A stretch of 64,000 nt of DNA, from positions 15,810,711 through 15,874,710 of the forward strand of contig CM055097.1 of assembly GCA_029204225.1 (NCBI GenBank), given 5' to 3'. Below are positions 59,582 through 64,000 of this stretch, piece by piece (position 1 is the first letter of the stretch; every line of letters begins with the position of its first letter). This DNA comes from Diphasiastrum complanatum (taxonomy: Eukaryota; Streptophyta; Lycopodiopsida; Lycopodiales; Lycopodiaceae). Below the pieces are notes generated by a model. That model made no database searches and was not told where the DNA came from. It saw only the letters and a program-made list of their open reading frames with translations. The translations under genes and the position numbers were made by a program.

Positions 59582-62399
59582 GAGGTGACCTATTTATAGT
59601 TGACCTACATGGGAATTGCATGGGTTCATGCACATGACTCTACTCTCTATATATTGAGGTAGAGATTATCTCATTGACAAGCAGATAAAGATTTGGAATT
59701 GTGGATGCATGCAATCTGAGTTCTAGAAAAAACCTTCTCTCGTAAATGGTTGGGCACCTCTTGTGGTGAGGGTCATTTGTGGGAGTAACCCAGTTCTTTG
59801 TACCCCAAAAAAGTTTATGGGCAGCTTGCTGAAACTTGAACTTGTTCTCCTGAGGCCTCATGATTGCTACTAAAAGTCTTTAGTCAGACAATAAATACCA
59901 TGAAGTTGTATTTTCTGATTGAACGAAGTATAGTCAGCAAATTTTCGCCTTGTCTTTGAACCTTAGGAATCCAAATTTCTGAGCATTGGACAGATAGCCC
60001 GTAACCTACAGTTGCTTTTGGCCTAAACATGAATATGGTTGTGCCAAACTGAGGCTCACCCAAACTGAGGCTCTCCTGCTTTGAACGTTGGAGGTGTAGA
60101 TGCATCTGGGAATGAAATCCCAACAAACCAAACCTTGCATGCTATATCTCATTTTGGGAGTGTGAGCAGAGTTATTTTTGTTGGTTTGAAGGACCGAGAA
60201 ATGGTCGTGGCTGAGCGTAGTTGGTTGCATTCAGCTCCTTGTAGCCGTGAGGATGGAGCTTGTGTGAATGCGAGTTGATGAAGTGCGTTGGAGAGGGCCG
60301 AGGAGGAGTGCTATTCCATAATTTTTGTCTGTGATAAATCTCGCTCTGCCAAATTCGGGGCAATTTTTGGCTGGTGAAACCTGCTACATGATAGTACAAT
60401 GAGGCATAATCACTTCTAAATCATTACTACTTACTCCTGACAAGGTGACAGGGTGTTTGGAAGTGGTAAATGTAGTATGGGAACGAATGATAGCAGATTT
60501 GTGTGGAAAAAGCTAGTATTGGCGACGGAAGTGCAATTTGGCGGCGTGACTGCTCATCATTGGCAACAATTTTGAGAGAGCAAGCAATCATAGGTGAGAG
60601 GTAGGCATGGTATGCCAGTTACATGTAAAACAATCTTGTGATCAGGGTTCAACTCTTGGGGTTCGAACCGACCAATGTCAAGTGGCGTTTTGGGAGAACG
60701 CTCTCATAGGTATGATCGGCAGTGACATTGTCGAGTCAGGTGATAGCTGCATTGACACATGCATCTATATCATGGAAATTTCTCGTTCAGATAGAAATAT
60801 GGGCTAGCTTGGAGGTACACAAATATTGGCATTCGCAAGTGATAAAAGTGCAAGGTGGTGTCAGTTGAAAGTCATTGGGCAAGATAGCAAAGTTGCATTA
60901 GATAAACTGTGTGTGGGACACACAGAAAATGAAGAACGGGTCAATGATCACACTTTGGATGCTCTTGGAGAGTAGTAAGTGTGATGATTTTGTGATTTTA
61001 CAGTCGATAAGTCAATTTTGATCAAGTCATTATAGTTATGGAGTAGTGTATCAGGTTTGTAATCGAGGAGATACACTTCAACTGCCTATTTTGGGTAAGT
61101 CCAGTCAATTTGTCGTATCATAATTGCATCTGGGAAGCAGATTTCAGTGATAACAAGGTGTAGATTGTTTGGTTTGGACCATGGAAGATCTCAAGTGTTC
61201 ACTTGGAGGGATATTGGCATGCACAGTCATGTGATGGACTTAATGGTGACTTTGGAGTTCACATCTCAATGTATTCTCAGGGAGTGGTTTGTTACCATTC
61301 ACAGGAGTAGCTTGGAGCTAGCTTGGGAGAATACTGGTGGGCACTACAGGGTAGATGCTCAAATCTTCGAGATCGAGGATGACATGGGATACTTGATAGG
61401 GATAGCACTGTAGGATGACATGAGATGATCATCAGGGGGCAGCTATTTCATATTGGACTTGTATTTTCTTGTTATCAGGATGTGATCCACTATCATCAAA
61501 TCAGCCGAGCACTGATCCCGTAGACGGCTACTTGGGTTAGTAGGGTAGCCACACATACGAAAATTAACTTGAGTAGTTGGTTTACTCTAGTGGAAGTTAA
61601 TTGGTAAAGCGGACAATGTGAAGAAAATTTACCGAAAACTGTTTGTTTTATGTGTATTTAATGTAAGACACATGATTTATGAGTCATTTGGATTTATCAT
61701 GAAAAACTTGTGTTCATAGAATATTCGGACTTCTTGGATAAGTATTTCTCAGTTGAGAATAAACTCAATTCATTAGTGATTGTATCCCAGAGAGCTCAAT
61801 TAAATACCGAATCATAATGGTTCCAAGACTGATAACTATTTTTTTTGGAATTCAGTAGAGTTTGGTTGGACACTCTAGTATTCTTTCATGACTAAGTATG
61901 GGGTAGATTCCAGTGAATTATGATTGACAAATCGTAAAAGTCTAACTATTTGTGATTGACGAATCATAAACAAGTAGTTATTATGAGTGTATAGCTTCCG
62001 ACCTATTTATTGAGTTGAGTTTAGATCAATGTTTTGAAATCTAAATCTCTTTACTCCAGTATTTTATTGAGTCCTATGGATCTCATAGGCATTTCTCGTT
62101 AAGTAAATTGTTTTGTGCTTATGAAGAGATTTTACTTACTTTAGTAAACTGTATTCTACTACAAAATGTAGTCTATAAGTGCTTGTGTATGAAATTCAAT
62201 CTATATCACCAAATTTATAGGAGACAAATAAATCTATTGAGATTCAGATGGATTGTTGATTTCTGGCACGTGGTGCTAGAAATGGGGCTATTAACTCATT
62301 AGAGTAATTGCAATACTGTGAATTGAGTTATAATTGTCCGAGACTTGATGGATCTCCTAGAAATTTTAGATGACTGAATTGCTGTATTTTAAAATATTT
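59582..62399. other. 2.8-kb region without recognised gene
   Basis: Several short frames on both strands (for example plus 60607-60807 and 61147-61413) that I cannot assign. A 17-bp direct duplication (CCAAACTGAGGCTC) lies at 60037-60073. Base composition is less AT-rich from 60000 to 61450, which may mark decayed coding or LTR sequence. No transposon motif seen. Confidence 0.35.
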
Positions 62400-62520
62400 G
62401 GATATTCTAAAAATAATTGTACCAAGAAGCACTATTATCTACAAGAAATTGTAAACGGACTTTAGACTGATTACAATGGAGATAATAGTGCTTCTTGGTA
62501 CAATTATTCTTAGAATATCC
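62400..62520. repeat. 121-bp near-perfect hairpin (pre-miRNA-like or foldback)
   Basis: Arms 62400-62440 and 62480-62520 pair at 40 of 41 positions (left arm contains TAATTGTACCAAGAAGCACT). A second inner helix pairs ATTGTAA (62448-62454) with TTACAAT (62471-62477) around a 16-nt loop. Confidence 0.9.
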
Positions 62521-62554
62521 AATTATTCTTCAACTTTTGGATTTGATTTCAGAA

Positions 62555-63010
62555 ATAAAAAATTACCACTGATGATCAGTAACGATATCAAAAAGAACAC
62601 GGTACAGGTAATGGCGCCACTTCTTAAGAGCATAGATAATGGCAAGAAGCTCTTTCTCATGGACAGAATAACGTTGCTCATAAGAGCGTAAACGACGCGA
62701 CTCATAAGCAATAATACACTGAGACTGACGAAGCAAAGCACCCAAACCAACATTACTAGCATCGGTCTCAACAATAAATTTCTGATCAAACTGTGGTAAA
62801 CACAGGACAGAGGCCTCCACAACAGCACGACGAAGAGTGTCAAAGGCGAACTGACAATCAGAAGTCCAAACAAAAGCATTAGACTTCTTCAAAAGGGCAT
62901 GAAGAGGGGCAGCCACAGTGGCAAAGTGAGAAACAGGACGACGAAGGTGAGTAATGAGACCAAGAAACATACGAACATGGTGGACATTTAAAGATGTCTC
63001 AAATCTACAT
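62555..63010 (-). pseudogene. Gypsy RT connection/RNase H fragment
   Basis: Minus strand VHHVRMFLGLITHLRRPVSH, then AAPLHALLKKSNAFVWTSDC, VLCLPQFDQKFIVETDASNV, GLGALLRQ, ESRRLRSYEQRYSVHEKELL and AIIYALKKWRHYLY. These are the tether and RNase H of a gypsy element with TDAS and the E of HEKELLA kept. The frame opens at 63084 without an RT core upstream and stops at 62563 shortly after VTDHQ, next to the hairpin. No long interruption within the fragment, so it is younger than most pieces here. Confidence 0.8.
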
Positions 63011-64000
63011 TCAAGAAGGGCATTATTTTTGTGATTGTCAACAAAAGAATGGTAGCTATTGCAATGTGTATCATTCAGCAGCAAACTGCACCAAACAGCG
63101 ACGTGTATTTCAATTCAGATTAATTACGCAAGGAAATGGCATTTTTAAAATGACTAAAAATAGGCTGAGGGAGCGATGTTGAATCAAAATGCTACTTTGC
63201 AAAGGCTATGGACATGAAGGCAAACTTCCTAAAAACAATCCAGTTTTGCAATTCTTAAAATGGCCTAACCAGAACTTCAAGCCAAAGCTAAGCCGTAGTC
63301 ATCATGCTTCAAGTTGACATTGTGGCAGATTGCTGCCTGGCAAGTTGCTATCTTTTCTATGGCATAATTCAGTGTTCTTAGTAGGATATGGCTTTGCTAC
63401 CTACTGCCTTTTGTTAAACTTTTAGCTTGTTCCAGCCTGACTGCTGGCTATAGTTTTTCCAGTTCATATACTGACTATGATGTTCCCAAAAGATCTTCCA
63501 AGCCAGCAAAGAATCTGCAGTAAACGTAGGGAAAATTTGTGAAGATGCATCACATTGGCTTTGTCAAAAAACACTAAATGTGTAGCATAAAATGATGACA
63601 TACCTGATTCATCACATTGTTGCAACTAAACGTTTGAAACGTTCAAATGCAAAACAATTTACCCCATTCTGTAAATTTTCAGTTTTTTAATGTGGCATGT
63701 TTAAAAATATGATCATTGCCAGCTATACTAAAAAAATAGGTTTCTCTGTGATACAACTTAATCTTTCTTGGTCAAACATAACAATGATAGCATAGAGCAA
63801 TAGAAAATCACAGAACAAGACCATAAAACTGTGAAAAACCTGAGCAGGGCTCAGCAGGCCAATATATCACGTGATAGCTTCGTTTTTTGCTGATTTGAAG
63901 CTACGATTAGCTTCAGAATCGACCAAAACCCTTACATGCAAATTTTCACAGCTCTTGGAGCTCAAACGATGAAGTTAACTCTTGAAATTTTGTCCAACGT
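63011..64000. other. No gene recognised
   Basis: AT-rich sequence with no supported reading frame or repeat. Confidence 0.4.

Noticed and set aside
60600-60700. Possible tRNA gene (GGTTCGAACC)
   Set aside because: A T-loop-like motif is present, but no A box or foldable anticodon arm at the right distance upstream could be found.

Overview
The window looks like nuclear DNA from a land plant with a large, repeat-rich genome. The evidence is nested Ty1/copia and Ty3/gypsy LTR retrotransposons with plant-type primer binding sites (TGGTATCAGAGC and TGGCGCC types), a chromodomain-type gypsy element, spliceosomal exons with GT-AG (one GC-AG) introns, AT-rich spacers and very long (GA)n/(CT)n tracts. 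A gymnosperm, fern or other large-genome lineage is plausible, but the sequence does not settle it. I see no intact conventional host gene, no rRNA or convincing tRNA gene and no CRISPR.

Layout. 0.4-2 kb: exon-like blocks of an unrecognised gene and a decayed histone-H3-like fragment (minus strand). 4.4-10.7 kb: two copies of one non-autonomous copia family in opposite orientation, 130 bp apart, forming a large natural inverted repeat; one keeps a ~540-codon open frame whose integrase part has lost catalytic residues. 12.7-15.6 kb: copia gag-protease fragment bounded by (GA)n and (CT)n tracts. 16.3-24.4 kb: transposase-like tail, two members of another copia family and gypsy gag and RT fragments. 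26.8-33.5 kb: complete-length but dead chromovirus with both LTRs and a near-matching target duplication. 33.5-35.7 kb: rearranged gypsy fragments. 37.6-42 kb: a 12-exon minus-strand gene or pseudogene joining a ParB-like domain, a Cys-rich block and a circularly permuted (beta-type) DNA methyltransferase domain. 43.3-47 kb: a Cys-rich transposase-like fragment and a gag-like gene with short zinc knuckles. 48-52 kb: nearly indel-free copia gag-pol killed by about 12 stops, mostly TAG. 52-54 kb: a ~0.9 kb purine-biased stretch and a gypsy LTR with PBS. 54-63 kb: more copia/gypsy pieces and a near-perfect hairpin.

Three signals cut across the elements. (1) A 350-380 bp terminal-inverted-repeat element is present three times, each inserted in a repeat whose empty site can be reconstructed, and all three fit insertion with no target-site duplication. 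(2) In-frame stops are strongly biased to TAG at sites explained by C-to-T loss in CHG (CAG/CTG) context, as expected for decay of methylated transposons. (3) The ParB-like/Cys-rich/methyltransferase gene is the best candidate for an undescribed system: its architecture resembles phage and bacterial ParB-methylase proteins but is interrupted by introns. This copy carries stops and a probable frameshift, so it is best read as a member of a family whose intact version should be sought elsewhere.
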